DNA of 42,510 nt from Rhodobacter sp. (GCA_022340385.1 JAJDOB010000134.1:1-42510), one strand, 5' to 3'; shown: positions 17,864 through 27,142, numbered from the stretch's first letter. The notes: generated by a model from the sequence alone, not told the origin. Numbers and translations: made by a program.

Positions 17864-19132
17864 CTACCGCTCCACCAGTTTGACACGATTATTGTACCAG
17901 TTCATCACGCCCGAAATCGAAAGCGAGATGGTCAGGTAGACCAGCATCAGCAACAGAACGCATTCCAGTTCGCGCCCGGTCTGGTTCATGGTGATGCCCC
18001 CAAGCGTGCCGGTGATGTCCATGTAGCCCACGGCAATCGCCAGCGAAGAGTTCTTGGTCAGGTTCAGATAGTTCGAGATCAGCGGCGGGATGATCACCCG
18101 CAGCGCCTGCGGCAGTATCACCAGGCTCATGATCCGGCCCGGGCGCAGGCCCAGCGCACCGGCGGCCTCTGTCTGGCCCTTGGAAATCGCCAGGATGCCG
18201 CCGCGCACGATCTCTGCGATAAACGCCGCGGTATAAAGCGACAACGCCAGCCACAACGCGATCAGAGAGTTGCGCATATAGGTGCCACCCCTGAAGTTGA
18301 AGCCCTTCAGTTCGGGGTAACCCAGGTGAAAGCCCAGTGCGATCAGCACCACCAGCGTCGGGACCAGAAGGACACCAAGGTTGATGTACCATGTTGTCGG
18401 GCGTACACCGGTGGCTTCCTGAATGGCATTGGCCCGCGCCGTGTTCCGGCGGATAAGGAAGATACTTGCGCCCAACACGATCAACAGCAGGATCAGATCC
18501 AGCGAAACGTCAAAGCGCAGGCTGCTTTCGCCAAGTACATGCAAATTGCCCAGACTGCGCGAAAACAGCGGTTCGGGGATATAGATGCCGCGGTTGGTGA
18601 CCGCGACGCTGTCGAACAGGTTCATGGTCGCGGTCGGAGTGTCTCCGCGAAACTCATTCGGCGCCGGCAGGCTTTCGATCATGATGGCCATTGCCAGAAC
18701 GATCCAAAGCAGCACGGGCACGTTGCGGAATGTTTCCACGTAGACGGTCATGATCCGCGCGACCAGCCAGTTCTTGGACAGGCGCAGCACACCGACCAGA
18801 ACGCCGACGATCGTTGCCGCGACACATCCCAGAGCGGCGACAAGCAGCGTATTCAGCAGCCCCATGAACGAGGCGCGCAGATGGCTGTCACGGCTGTTGT
18901 AGTCCAGCAGGCGCTGGTTGATATCGTAACTTGCCGGTTCGCTGAAGAACCCGAAATCAATGGGTTTTCCCAGCGTGTTCAGGTTGACCAGCGTGTTGTT
19001 GATTATCCAGGCGGCCAGCAGCATGAATCCGATGAGCGCGACACACTGGATCGTCATCGAACGATACCGCGTGTCGTAAATCAACATGCTCAGCCGAAAC
19101 GTCTCCTTCGGAGGATCGGTGAGTGTCGTCAT
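17864..19132 (-). CDS. bztB: Amino-acid ABC transporter permease (BztB/AapQ type)
   Basis: A 422-residue inner-membrane permease, partner of BztC. Helices start at ~28-46 (CVALIGFMLLAAWII) and the transport domain includes FMGLLNTLLVAALGC and the ATPase-contacting loop AAGALGLRPGRIMSLVILPQAL. An extended loop between helices in the middle is typical of BztB/AapQ. It is separated from bztA by 130 bases that contain a strong hairpin. Confidence 0.92.
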   Translation of the reverse strand: MTTLTDPPKETFRLSMLIYDTRYRSMTIQCVALIGFMLLAAWIINNTLVNLNTLGKPIDFGFFSEPASYDINQRLLDYNSRDSHLRASFMGLLNTLLVAALGCVAATIVGVLVGVLRLSKNWLVARIMTVYVETFRNVPVLLWIVLAMAIMIESLPAPNEFRGDTPTATMNLFDSVAVTNRGIYIPEPLFSRSLGNLHVLGESSLRFDVSLDLILLLIVLGASIFLIRRNTARANAIQEATGVRPTTWYINLGVLLVPTLVVLIALGFHLGYPELKGFNFRGGTYMRNSLIALWLALSLYTAAFIAEIVRGGILAISKGQTEAAGALGLRPGRIMSLVILPQALRVIIPPLISNYLNLTKNSSLAIAVGYMDITGTLGGITMNQTGRELECVLLLMLVYLTISLSISGVMNWYNNRVKLVER

Positions 19133-19222
19133 TTATGACGTTCCCTGTGCTTTCCGGACCATCCAAAAGGCGCTGATTTTCATGCGCTCACGGATCCGGA
19201 TTAGTGTCCCATGCCAGATAGC

Positions 19223-19252
19223 AGAAGGGCGCGGAGTGACCCGCGCCCTTCT
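19223..19252 (-). terminator. bztA-bztB intercistronic hairpin
   Basis: A perfect 12-base-pair stem (AGAAGGGCGCGG with its complement, six-base loop) lies 11 bases after the bztA stop. The downstream strand has only a short CTTCT and no long U-tract. Such structures after binding-protein genes usually protect the upstream mRNA or terminate partially, giving more binding protein than permease. Confidence 0.65.
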
Positions 19253-19262
19253 ATTTCAGCGC

Positions 19263-20282
19263 CTACCGGAACGGCGGCGAGTAGATCAGGCCACCTTCGG
19301 TCCACTGCGCGTTGAGGCCGCGCGCCAGACCGATCGGGGTGTTTTCGCCGATGTTCTTTTCGAACAGCTCGCCATAGTTGCCACCGGCAGCGATTGCGTT
19401 CTTCGCCCAGTCAGCCGACAGGCCAAGCATTTCGCCAAGGTTGCCCTCGGTGCCCAGCAGACGGTTGATTTCAGGGTTGCCGCCTGCTTCCATCGACATC
19501 TCGCCGACATTGGCAGAGGTCACGCCCAGCTCTTCGGCCGTGATCAGCGCATTCAGCGTCCAGCGCACCACGTCGGCCCATTGGTCGTCGCCATGGCGGA
19601 CAAGCGGGCCAAGCGGCTCTTTCGAGATGATCTCGGGCAGCAGCACGTGCTCGTTGGGTGCCTCGAACGTCGCGCGGGTCGCGGCAAGGCCGGATGCGTC
19701 GGTGGTATAGGTGTCGCAAGCGCCCGCAAGATACTGCTGCTGGCCCTCGGCGTTGGTTTCGATCGGAACCGGCTCATAGCTGATGTTGTTGGCACGGAAG
19801 AAATCCGCCAGGTTCAGCTCGGTCGTGGTGCCGGTCTGGATGCAGACGGTCGCGCCGTCCAGATCCTTGGCCGAGGTCACGCCCAGCGCCTTGGGCACAA
19901 GGAAGCCCTGACCATCATAATAGTTCACGCCAACGAAGGTGAATTTCAGGTCGACGTCGCGGCTGAAGGTCCAGGTCGTGTTCCGGGCCAGCATGTCGAT
20001 CTCACCCGAGGCGAGTGCGGTAAAGCGCGTCTTGCCGGTGGTCGGAACGAATTCCACAGCCATCGGATCGCCCAGAACAGCGGCGGCAACGGCGCGGCAG
20101 ACGCCAACGTCAAAGCCTTCCCAGTTGCCGTTTGCATCGGGTGCGGCGAAACCGACGAGACCGGTGGTCACGCCACAGTTCAGCTTGCCGCGCGCCTTAA
20201 CATCGTCAACCGTTGCCGCGTGGGCAGCGCCGACACCAAGGCCAGCCACAGTAAGCGCGCCAAGAATTACGGATTTTTTCAT
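19263..20282 (-). CDS. bztA: Periplasmic polar amino-acid binding protein (BztA/AapJ type)
   Basis: A 339-residue solute-binding protein. A signal peptide MKKSVILGALTVAGLGVGA ends at AHA, then the mature part begins with a DDVKARGKLNCGV-type SBP3 start. LVGFAAPDANGNWEGFDVGV and AVAAAVLGD are the family's ligand-binding lobe motifs. The start is fixed by AGGAAGAGG five bases upstream and by the signal peptide. It captures glutamate/aspartate-type amino acids for BztBCD. A ~230-base leader separates it from the ATP12 gene; no promoter could be placed there confidently. Confidence 0.94.
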   Translation of the reverse strand: MKKSVILGALTVAGLGVGAAHAATVDDVKARGKLNCGVTTGLVGFAAPDANGNWEGFDVGVCRAVAAAVLGDPMAVEFVPTTGKTRFTALASGEIDMLARNTTWTFSRDVDLKFTFVGVNYYDGQGFLVPKALGVTSAKDLDGATVCIQTGTTTELNLADFFRANNISYEPVPIETNAEGQQQYLAGACDTYTTDASGLAATRATFEAPNEHVLLPEIISKEPLGPLVRHGDDQWADVVRWTLNALITAEELGVTSANVGEMSMEAGGNPEINRLLGTEGNLGEMLGLSADWAKNAIAAGGNYGELFEKNIGENTPIGLARGLNAQWTEGGLIYSPPFR

Positions 20283-20512
20283 TTTTACCTCTTCCTGATT
20301 TGCCGCCCGTTGGTACAGGCGGTTCCCCCAATCTGCGAGATGGGTGTTGTATGTGTGAAGGCAGATCTGCCCCAGCAGGCGCAAGTGTGGTCGAAAGAGA
20401 TCAACAAGGTCAAGGCTGCTATGCCCGAATCGCGATGTTTATTCAGCAATTCTTGGTGTACCGAATCCGGTTGCACCGCCTGACGTTGGGTTAGGCAATG
20501 GTCAGACCACCC

Positions 20513-21238
20513 TCAGGACGACGACGCCTGCCCGCGCGCCAGCGCAAGGAATCGCGCGGCATTCCGAAAGGCCGCGCTTTTCTGCATCGCCTGCGCGGCC
20601 GCTTCGTCATCCACGCCCCATTGTTCCGCTTGCCAGTCCTCGTCGATCCTCGACCGGTCCCACAGCACGTCGACCGGCATCGCCGCGACGCTGGCCGCAA
20701 GCCCGATGACCAGCGATCCCGACAGGCTTATCAGGTCATGCATTGCAACCAGTTCAAACGCCGTCATGGTCTCCAGCGGTGCCGTAAGGCGTGCCAGGTG
20801 TTGCGGTGACTGCGGCTTGTGCATGACCCCCTGAACGGCATGCAGCCGCGCGCCGTATGTCGCGTGGGCCCAGTCCAGCAGCGGATCCCAGGCTTCGGCC
20901 TGTCGTGCGACCAATTCCTGCGGCTGGGCGGCGCGATAGCATGTCAGATCGCTGTCGCCGTATCCCGCCAGCATCGCCACGACCTCGCCCCGTTGCTGCG
21001 CGACCTTGTCGATCGCGGCATTGGCACCGCGTGTGACCGGCATCTTTTCGGGATTCACGGTTCCGGTCTGCGCGTCCCATTCCGCCGCGATCGCCTGCGC
21101 CATCTGGACGGTCGGAACCGCCAGCGCGGCCTTTGCGGGCGTGCGCACCGGACGCGTGTCAAGCAGCACCGCATACCCGGCTTCGGATGGCGCGACGGTG
21201 GCCGAGGACCAGAAACGCCGGATCTTCCAGTCGCTCAT
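20513..21238 (-). CDS. ATP12-family F1-ATPase assembly chaperone
   Basis: A 241-residue homologue of mitochondrial Atp12, which chaperones the F1 alpha subunit. Typical blocks are the N-terminal WKIRRFW, LDTRPVRTPAK, IAAEWDAQ with P-x-x-MPVTR, and DLTCYRA with QAEAWDPLLDWA. It is characteristic of Alphaproteobacteria and mitochondria. Its start overlaps the upstream pseudouridine synthase stop by four bases, so it is co-translated at the end of the rarA-crcB run. Confidence 0.92.
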   Translation of the reverse strand: MSDWKIRRFWSSATVAPSEAGYAVLLDTRPVRTPAKAALAVPTVQMAQAIAAEWDAQTGTVNPEKMPVTRGANAAIDKVAQQRGEVVAMLAGYGDSDLTCYRAAQPQELVARQAEAWDPLLDWAHATYGARLHAVQGVMHKPQSPQHLARLTAPLETMTAFELVAMHDLISLSGSLVIGLAASVAAMPVDVLWDRSRIDEDWQAEQWGVDDEAAAQAMQKSAAFRNAARFLALARGQASSS

Positions 21239-22284
21239 TCGGCATCCTCGAACGGATCGGCGGGCACGTCCCCTGCGCGCCAGTCCAGCAGTTTCCAGGT
21301 GCGGGCCATGTGTTCGGGCAGCGGCGCGACAAAACTCATCTGATTGCCGGTGACGGGATGGGTGATGTGCAGCGAACGCGCGTGCAGATGCAGCTTCTTG
21401 CTCAGTTCGCCACCCAGTTGGGCGCCCCAGCCATCGCCAAGGTTTTCCTGGCCCGATCCGCCGTATTTGCCGTCACCGATGATCGGATGGCCCAGTTCGG
21501 CCATATGCGCGCGCAATTGATGCGTGCGACCGGTCACCGGCACCAGCGCCATCCAGGCTGCCCGCTGGGCCAGCGCATCCAGCACCGCATAATCGGTCGT
21601 GGCGCGTTTGGCCCCCGGCGTTGCGTCAATCTGGCCGGGGTGGATGCACTGCATCTTTTCGCCCTCGCCGTGCTGACCGTGCCCCGACGCCTTGACCAGG
21701 CCGTATTTGATCGTCCCCATGCGCGGATGCGGCACACCGGCGACGACGGCCCAGTAGATCTTGCGGGTCGCGCGCGCCCGGAACGCTGTCGTAAGCGCGC
21801 TGGCCATCCGCCCGGTGCGCGCCATCAGCAACACGCCGCTGGTGTCCTTGTCCAGCCGGTGCACCAGCCGGGGCTTGTCGGGATAGCCGAACCGCAGCGC
21901 CTCTGCCAGACCATCGACATGGCGGGTTTGCTTGCTGCCGCCCTGGCTGGGCAGGCCGGCGGGCTTGTTCAATACGATCAGATGATCGTCGCGGTACAGC
22001 ACCGCCGCGCGCATCATTTCGGCATCGGCATCGCTGACATCGCGGAGTTGCGGCTGTGGCGGCGGCCGGTGGTCGGCCTCCGGCAGCGGCGGGATGCGCA
22101 CCACCTGCCCCGGCTCTACCCGGGTTGCGGGCTTGACGCGGCCACCATCGACGCGGATTTCGCCCTTGCGGCACATCTTTTCGATGCGGCCCTGGCTGAC
22201 ATGCGGGAAATGACGCCGGAACCAGCGATCCAGCCGGCCCGATGCCTCGTCCTCTGCCACGGTCAGGGTGATGACACCGCTCAT
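21235..22284 (-). CDS. RluA-family pseudouridine synthase (RluC/RluD-like)
   Basis: A 349-residue enzyme that isomerises uridines in 23S rRNA. An N-terminal S4-like domain (SGRLDRWFRRHFP, then IRVDGGRVKPATRV) precedes the catalytic domain, with motif II PRLVHRLDKDTSGVLL (catalytic Asp) and GRTHQLRAHMAELGHPI. The ATG overlaps the crcB stop (ATGA), which rejects a longer upstream frame. Whether it is RluC or RluD cannot be decided by eye. Confidence 0.93.
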   Translation of the reverse strand: MSGVITLTVAEDEASGRLDRWFRRHFPHVSQGRIEKMCRKGEIRVDGGRVKPATRVEPGQVVRIPPLPEADHRPPPQPQLRDVSDADAEMMRAAVLYRDDHLIVLNKPAGLPSQGGSKQTRHVDGLAEALRFGYPDKPRLVHRLDKDTSGVLLMARTGRMASALTTAFRARATRKIYWAVVAGVPHPRMGTIKYGLVKASGHGQHGEGEKMQCIHPGQIDATPGAKRATTDYAVLDALAQRAAWMALVPVTGRTHQLRAHMAELGHPIIGDGKYGGSGQENLGDGWGAQLGGELSKKLHLHARSLHITHPVTGNQMSFVAPLPEHMARTWKLLDWRAGDVPADPFEDAE

Positions 22285-22658
22285 GCGAACACCGCCCGCG
22301 TCGTCAGCAGGCCGACGCCCATCGCCGCCAGCGACAGCAGCACCGACGCGGCAACATAGCCCGCCGCAAGCCCGACCTGCCCACGTTCGTAAAGCGTCAC
22401 GGCGTCCAGCGAAAACGCCGAGAACGTCGTGAAACCGCCCAGGATACCGGTCATCAGGAACGGGGCGAACCTTGTGCCGCTGGTATGTGCCAGCACCACT
22501 ACAAGGCATCCCATCAGGAACGATCCGAGGATGTTCACGGCAAGCGTGCCCCACGGGAATCCGTGACCCATGATCCGCACGGCGGCAACACCGGTCAGAT
22601 ACCGGCCGCTCGCGCCGATTGCGCCGCCAAGGGCCACTTGCAGAAGCGTTGAAATCAT
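22281..22658 (-). CDS. crcB: Fluoride ion exporter CrcB/Fluc
   Basis: A 125-residue, four-helix membrane protein that acts as a dual-topology dimer to export fluoride. The signatures are GGAIGASGRYL near the N-terminus, the GTLAVNILGSFLMG helix with the pore Asn, and GGFTTFSAFSLD with the Na+/F- Phe-box. It is third in the DUF3052-rarA-crcB-pseudouridine synthase-ATP12 run. Confidence 0.95.
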   Translation of the reverse strand: MISTLLQVALGGAIGASGRYLTGVAAVRIMGHGFPWGTLAVNILGSFLMGCLVVVLAHTSGTRFAPFLMTGILGGFTTFSAFSLDAVTLYERGQVGLAAGYVAASVLLSLAAMGVGLLTTRAVFA

Positions 22659-22689
22659 GGCCGTTCTCTTTCGCGCGCAGCGCCGCTTG

Positions 22690-24006
22690 TCAACCGTCCT
22701 GCCGCCTGGCGCGCTGTTTCACGAAGTAGTCCAGCCGCTTTTTCAACTCGCGTTCAAAGCCGCGCTCGACCGGCTGATAATAGACGCCGCGCTTCATGGT
22801 TTCGGGGAAATAATTCTGACCCGAGAACGCGTTCTCCTGATCGTGGTCATAGGCATAGCCATCGCCATAGCCCTGATCCTTCATCAGTTTGGTCGGCGCA
22901 TTCAGGATATGTTTGGGCGGCGGTTCAGACCCGGTCTTGCGGGCGGCGGCGATGGCGTTCTTGTAGGCCGCATAGGCCGCGTTGGATTTCGGCGCCAGCG
23001 CAAGATAGGTCACCGCCTGCGCCAGCGCCAACTCGCCCTCGGGCGAGCCCAGCCGCTCGAACGTTTCCCATGCGTCCAGGCACACCCGCTGGGCCTGCGG
23101 ATCGGCCAGGCCTATGTCCTCGATCGACATTCGGGTGATCCGGCGGGCCAGGTAACGCGGATCCTCTCCGCCGGCCAGCATTCTGGCCAGCCAGTACAGC
23201 GCGGCATCCGGATCGCTGCCGCGGACGGATTTGTGCAGGGCGGAAATCAGGTTGTAATGCGCGTCACCCGACTTGTCGTATTGCGCGGCGCGTTTCTGCA
23301 ACCGGGCGGTCAGGCCATTGCGGTCAAGCTTGTGATCGGTTTTCCAGGCGGCAATCTGTTCGATCAGGTTCAGCAATGCACGACCGTCACCGTCTGCCAT
23401 TTCCAGCAGGGCCTCGCGCGCTTCGCCGTTCAGCGGCAGTTCGCGGCCAAGTTCCTGTTCGGCGCGCTGCGCCAGCCGTTCCAGATCAGCCAGCGAAAGC
23501 CGTTCCAGCACAAGGACTTGCGACCGGCTGAGCAATGCCGCGTTCAGCTCGAAACTGGGGTTCTCGGTGGTGGCCCCCACCAGCAGGATGGTGCCGTCTT
23601 CCATATGCGGCAGGAAGCCGTCCTGCTGCGCCTTGTTGAAGCGGTGGATTTCGTCGACGAACAGCAGCGTGCCCTGCCCGTTCTGCCGTCGGATCCTTGC
23701 CGATTCAAATACCTTCTTCAGATCGGCCACGCCGGTGAAAATCGCACTGATCTGGATGAAATGCAGGTCGGACTCATTGGCAAGCAGACGTGCGATGGTG
23801 GTTTTTCCGACTCCGGGCGGCCCCCAGAAAATCAATGATCCCAAAGAGTTGGACGCCAGCATGACGCCAAGGGGCGCCTCTGGCCCCAGCACCTGTTCCT
23901 GCCCGATCACATCCGACAGGCGACGCGGTCGCAGCCGGTCTGCCAAGGGCCGGTTCGCGCCGCCGCCGCCGGTCTCAGTCGGTTCCACGTCGAACAGATC
24001 AGCCAT
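22690..24006 (-). CDS. rarA: Replication-associated recombination protein RarA (MgsA)
   Basis: A 438-residue AAA+ ATPase related to clamp-loader subunits that acts at stalled replication forks. PLADRLRPRRLSDVIGQ is the family start, Walker A is WGPPGVGKTTIARL, Walker B is LLFVDEIHRFNKAQQD, sensor 1 is LVGATTENPSF, and the C-terminal tetramer domain has ANYFPE-like GQNYFPETMK. It overlaps the upstream DUF3052 gene by 8 bases. Confidence 0.96.
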   Translation of the reverse strand: MADLFDVEPTETGGGGANRPLADRLRPRRLSDVIGQEQVLGPEAPLGVMLASNSLGSLIFWGPPGVGKTTIARLLANESDLHFIQISAIFTGVADLKKVFESARIRRQNGQGTLLFVDEIHRFNKAQQDGFLPHMEDGTILLVGATTENPSFELNAALLSRSQVLVLERLSLADLERLAQRAEQELGRELPLNGEAREALLEMADGDGRALLNLIEQIAAWKTDHKLDRNGLTARLQKRAAQYDKSGDAHYNLISALHKSVRGSDPDAALYWLARMLAGGEDPRYLARRITRMSIEDIGLADPQAQRVCLDAWETFERLGSPEGELALAQAVTYLALAPKSNAAYAAYKNAIAAARKTGSEPPPKHILNAPTKLMKDQGYGDGYAYDHDQENAFSGQNYFPETMKRGVYYQPVERGFERELKKRLDYFVKQRARRQDG

Positions 24007-24430
24007 TACTTGCCGGTTTTTCCTTGCGTTTCAGAAACTTGAGGCCGGACCAGTCGGCATCGACCGCACAGACCTTGACATCGACCCAGCCGAGCGGAAG
24101 CACATGGGTGCGCAGGCTGTCCTCGGTGACACCGGCATGCAGGCCGGATGATTTCTTGGCCCAACTCAGCCACAGCATGCCACCCGGTCTGAGACGCCCG
24201 ATCGCGAATTCGGCCTGCGCGGCGATCCTGCCGGGATCGTGCAGAAAAACATGCGCTGCATCAAAGTCTTGGGCAACGTCGCCGGCGCGGTGATGAAAAT
24301 TCACATCCTCGGCACCCGCCAAAAGTTCATCGTAATGATCCGGTGCATCCAGAACCAGAACATCCGATCCGGGTTTGAAGCCCAGTTTGCCGGCCAGCGG
24401 TGTTGCGGAATATCCTGCCGATTGCGCCAT
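23999..24430 (-). CDS. DUF3052-family protein
   Basis: A 143-residue protein beginning MAQSAGYSATPLAGKLGFKPG, with VLVLDAPDHYDELL following; this SAGYSxTPLxxKLGxKPG start is the family hallmark. RLRPGGMLWLSWAKKSSG resembles a degenerate methyltransferase-like fold. The ATG at 24430 is preferred to one six codons earlier because it sits closest to the conserved start. It begins just after the rplQ terminator, so its promoter must overlap that hairpin or rplQ. Function is unknown. Confidence 0.8.
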   Translation of the reverse strand: MAQSAGYSATPLAGKLGFKPGSDVLVLDAPDHYDELLAGAEDVNFHHRAGDVAQDFDAAHVFLHDPGRIAAQAEFAIGRLRPGGMLWLSWAKKSSGLHAGVTEDSLRTHVLPLGWVDVKVCAVDADWSGLKFLKRKEKPASNG

Positions 24431-24453
24431 GGGCCGAGTGTAATCCAATTCCG

Positions 24454-24485
24454 GAAAAGAGAAAGGCCGCCCGGTCGGGGCGGCC
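24454..24485 (-). terminator. Intrinsic terminator of the alpha operon (after rplQ)
   Basis: GGCCGCCC and GGGCGGCC form an 8-base-pair GC stem with a five-base loop, followed on the minus strand by TTTCTCTTTT. It lies 28 bases beyond the rplQ stop and marks the end of the ribosomal supercluster. Confidence 0.88.
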
Positions 24486-24513
24486 CTGGTTTCGCATTTC
24501 CGGAAGATCGCGC

Positions 24514-24930
24514 CTATTCAGCCGCTTCTTCTGCGGCAACACGGGCCTTGTCGCCGGCGCCCTTGGCATCGACATCGCGATCCACGAACTCGATGATCGC
24601 CATCGGGGCCATGTCGCCATAGCGGAAACCGGCCTTCAGCACGCGGACATAGCCGCCCTGACGGTCTGCATAGCGCGGGCCGAGAACCTCGAACAGTTTC
24701 GCCACATAGGCGTCCTGTTTCAGTTGGCTGGCAGCCTGACGGCGGGCGTGCAGATCGCCGCGTTTGCCAAGAGTGATCAGCTTTTCCACGATGCGGCGCA
24801 ATTCCTTGGCCTTGGGCAGCGTGGTCTTGATCTGTTCATGTTCGATAAGCGAGCCGGCCATGTTCGCCCACAATGCCTTGCGGTGTTCATGGGTTCGGTT
24901 CAGGCGGCGGTATCCGCGAGCGTGACGCAT
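24514..24930 (-). CDS. rplQ: 50S ribosomal protein L17
   Basis: The 138-residue protein begins [19 protein letters not shown], then [20 protein letters not shown] and a C-terminal [15 protein letters not shown], all family hallmarks. The last ~20 residues are Ala/Glu/Asp-rich. It is the last gene of the alpha operon, separated from rpoA by a 149-base gap that carries nested palindromes, and followed by an intrinsic terminator. Confidence 0.97.
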   Translation of the reverse strand: MRHARGYRRLNRTHEHRKALWANMAGSLIEHEQIKTTLPKAKELRRIVEKLITLGKRGDLHARRQAASQLKQDAYVAKLFEVLGPRYADRQGGYVRVLKAGFRYGDMAPMAIIEFVDRDVDAKGAGDKARVAAEEAAE

Positions 24931-25026
24931 TTTCTAGTCTCCGGTCTGGTGCCCTCTACAGGCGTTTTTGCTTTGTCTGGCGGTCTGATGCGTGTCAGCC
25001 GCTCTCCTTGGGGCGTTTGCCCGATC

Positions 25027-25080
25027 GGTGCGTGAAATCACGCACCCTACGGCAATGTAGGGTGCGTGTTCACACGCACC
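25027..25080. repeat. Nested REP-like palindromes between rpoA and rplQ
   Basis: Two hairpins, GGTGCGTG-AAAT-CACGCACC (25027-25046) and GGTGCGTG-TTCA-CACGCACC (25061-25080), lie back to back. Their inner arms CACGCACCCTAC and GTAGGGTGCGTG can instead pair with each other, giving a mutually exclusive structure. The outer edge reaches the rpoA stop codon. Related GGTGCG(C/T)G palindromes occur at 40005-40024, so it belongs to a dispersed family. Confidence 0.75.
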
Positions 25081-26096
25081 TAGAACTGGTCTTCGAACTT
25101 CTTGGCCAGATCCTCGATATTCTCCGGCGGCCATTCCTCGACATCCATGCCAAGGTGCAGCCCCATGCCCGACAGCACCTCTTTGATCTCGTTCAGCGAC
25201 TTGCGGCCAAAGTTCGGCGTGCGCAGCATTTCTGCTTCGGTCTTCTGGATGAGATCGCCGATATAGACGATGTTGTCGTTCTTGAGGCAGTTCGCCGAGC
25301 GGACCGAAAGTTCCAGCTCGTCCACCTTCTTCAGCAGCAGCGGGTTGAACTCCAGACCGTCGTCGTCGTCTTTGTGGGTCGCCGATTCCGGCTCGTCGAA
25401 ATTCACGAAGATCGACAGCTGATCCTGAATGATCCGCGCGGCATAGGCCACGGCATCGTCAGGGGTCAGCGAACCATCGGTTTCCAGTTTCAGCGTCAGC
25501 TTGTCGTAATCCAGCACCTGACCCTCGCGGGTGGGCTGCACTTCGTAGCTGACCTTTCGGACCGGCGAATAGATCGCATCGATCGGCATCAGGCCGATGG
25601 GCGCGTCTTCGGGGCGGTTCTTGTCGGCGGCGACATAGCCCTTGCCGGTGTTGACGGTCAGTTCCATGAACAGATCGGCGCCGTCATCCAGGTGACAGAT
25701 CACGTGATCCTTGTTCAGGATCTCGATGCCCGCGGATTCCGAGATGTCACCCGCGGTGACAATCGTCGGGCCCTTGGCGGAAATCGACAGCCGCTTGGGC
25801 CCTTCGACTTCCATGCGGATCGCCACGCCCTTGAGATTCAGCACGATGTCGGTGACGTCTTCACGCACACCGGCTACGGACGAAAACTCGTGCAGCACGT
25901 TGTCGATCTGCACCGAGGTGATTGCGGCGCCCTGCAAAGAGCTTAGCAGCACCCGGCGCAGCGCGTTGCCCAGTGTCAGGCCAAAGCCGCGCTCCAGCGG
26001 TTCGGCCACGACAGTCGCCTGACGCGCCGGATCATTGCCCGGTTTGACGTCCAGCTGCGTGGGTTTGATCAGTTCCTGCCAGTTTTTGTGGATCAT
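25080..26096 (-). CDS. rpoA: RNA polymerase alpha subunit
   Basis: A 338-residue alpha subunit, the normal alphaproteobacterial length. The N-terminal assembly domain contains [20 protein letters not shown], the linker is acidic, and the C-terminal domain has [17 protein letters not shown] and [11 protein letters not shown]-like [13 protein letters not shown] for UP-element and activator contacts. The start [12 protein letters not shown] is the family start; a longer frame upstream is not conserved. The 116-base rpsK-rpoA gap holds a 7-base-pair hairpin (26177-26194) without a U-tract. Confidence 0.97.
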   Translation of the reverse strand: MIHKNWQELIKPTQLDVKPGNDPARQATVVAEPLERGFGLTLGNALRRVLLSSLQGAAITSVQIDNVLHEFSSVAGVREDVTDIVLNLKGVAIRMEVEGPKRLSISAKGPTIVTAGDISESAGIEILNKDHVICHLDDGADLFMELTVNTGKGYVAADKNRPEDAPIGLMPIDAIYSPVRKVSYEVQPTREGQVLDYDKLTLKLETDGSLTPDDAVAYAARIIQDQLSIFVNFDEPESATHKDDDDGLEFNPLLLKKVDELELSVRSANCLKNDNIVYIGDLIQKTEAEMLRTPNFGRKSLNEIKEVLSGMGLHLGMDVEEWPPENIEDLAKKFEDQF

Positions 26097-26212
26097 GCGT
26101 ATCGCCTCCATTCGTGTCCCCTGCCCATGTCCAAAGCCAGGCGACGTCCCGAGGGTGTCTTGGTGACAGACTCGGCCCCCCGGTGTTCCGGGGGTCCCGA
26201 GCAAAATTCAGA

Positions 26213-26602
26213 TTAAACGCGGCGGCGTTTCGGTGGGCGGCAGCCGTTGTGGGCAATCGGCGTCACGTCACGGATCGAGGTGATGTTGAACCCGACGGCG
26301 GCCAGCGCGCGCAGCGCGCTTTCGCGGCCCGAACCCGGCCCCTGCACTTCGACTTCCAGCGTTTTCACGCCATGCTCCTGCGCTTTCTTGCCGGCATCTT
26401 CGGCAGCCATCTGGGCAGCGTAGGGTGTCGACTTGCGCGATCCCTTGAACCCCATGGTGCCGGCCGAGGACCAGGCAATCGCATTGCCCTGCACGTCCGA
26501 GATCAGGATCTTGGTGTTGTTGAACGAAGAGTTCACATGCGCCACGCCAGCGGCGATATTCTTGCGCTCTTTGCGCTTCGGGGCTCTTTTTTCGCGTGCC
26601 AT
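26213..26602 (-). CDS. rpsK: 30S ribosomal protein S11
   Basis: A 129-residue small-subunit platform protein. It has [21 protein letters not shown], here split as [10 protein letters not shown] and ISDVQGN, plus [13 protein letters not shown] and the C-terminal [15 protein letters not shown]. It is 12 bases after rpsM in the usual rpsM-rpsK-rpoA-rplQ order; rpsD is not in this operon, as in other Alphaproteobacteria. Confidence 0.97.
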   Translation of the reverse strand: MAREKRAPKRKERKNIAAGVAHVNSSFNNTKILISDVQGNAIAWSSAGTMGFKGSRKSTPYAAQMAAEDAGKKAQEHGVKTLEVEVQGPGSGRESALRALAAVGFNITSIRDVTPIAHNGCRPPKRRRV

Positions 26603-26614
26603 TGATCAGACCCC

Positions 26615-26983
26615 TTATTTCTTCTTGCCGGCAATGGCCCGAGCGGGGCCTTTGCGGGTACGGGCATTGGTGTGCGTGCGCTGACCGCGGACCGGCAGGT
26701 TGCGGCGATGGCGCAGGCCCCGGTAGCAGCCCAGATCCATCAGGCGCTTGATGTTCATCTGGGTCTCGCGGCGCAGGTCGCCCTCGACGTTCAGATTGGC
26801 GTCGATATATTCGCGGATCGACAGAACCTCGGCATCGCTCAGCTCGTTCACACGGCGCGCAACGTCGATGTTGGTGGCTTCGCAGATGGCTTTGGCGGTG
26901 GTGTGCCCAATTCCGGTGATATAGGTCAGCGCGATGGGTACGCGCTTGGCGGTGGGGATGTTGACCCCGGCAATACGTGCCAC
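26615..26983 (-). CDS. rpsM: 30S ribosomal protein S13
   Basis: A 122-residue protein beginning [20 protein letters not shown] with [12 protein letters not shown] (helix-hairpin-helix), [19 protein letters not shown] and a basic [17 protein letters not shown] tail. The start codon is GTG, with AAGGA nine bases upstream. It heads the alpha operon after a 291-base gap that holds a probable promoter and a leader hairpin. Confidence 0.97.
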   Translation of the reverse strand: MARIAGVNIPTAKRVPIALTYITGIGHTTAKAICEATNIDVARRVNELSDAEVLSIREYIDANLNVEGDLRRETQMNIKRLMDLGCYRGLRHRRNLPVRGQRTHTNARTRKGPARAIAGKKK

Positions 26984-27043
26984 GTGGATACGTCCTTTTT
27001 CCGTTGCGGTTCCGTGTTTCCAGAACCTTTTTTCACAACCAAA

Positions 27044-27069
27044 GCCCGCCGATTTTTATGCCAGCGGGC
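27044..27069 (-). terminator. Leader hairpin upstream of rpsM, attenuator or weak adk terminator
   Basis: GCCCGC and GCGGGC (extended by wobble pairs) enclose an A-rich loop and are followed on the minus strand by TTTGGTT. It lies ~75 bases downstream of the proposed rpsM promoter and ~60 bases before the gene, so it could act on transcripts from either adk or the promoter. The U-tract is weak. Confidence 0.4.
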
Positions 27070-27142
27070 CGATTCGAATTTTCTCTTGACTGGTGTCGGG
27101 GCGCGACCCCGGGCTGCAGCCGATTCCCTGACGGGATGAGGC

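Noticed and set aside
20285-20476. Possible leader peptide gene upstream of bztA
   Set aside because: The 63-codon frame has no convincing RBS and runs to within a few bases of the bztA start; no regulatory codon run is visible.
19086-20483. Long open frame antisense to bztA
   Set aside because: It mirrors the bztA coding frame, which has a signal peptide and an RBS; the antisense product matches no family.
21235-21238. Loss of a hydrolase gene between the pseudouridine synthase and ATP12
   Set aside because: I recall an extra HAD-type gene here in some relatives, but without comparison genomes the absence cannot be called a deletion.
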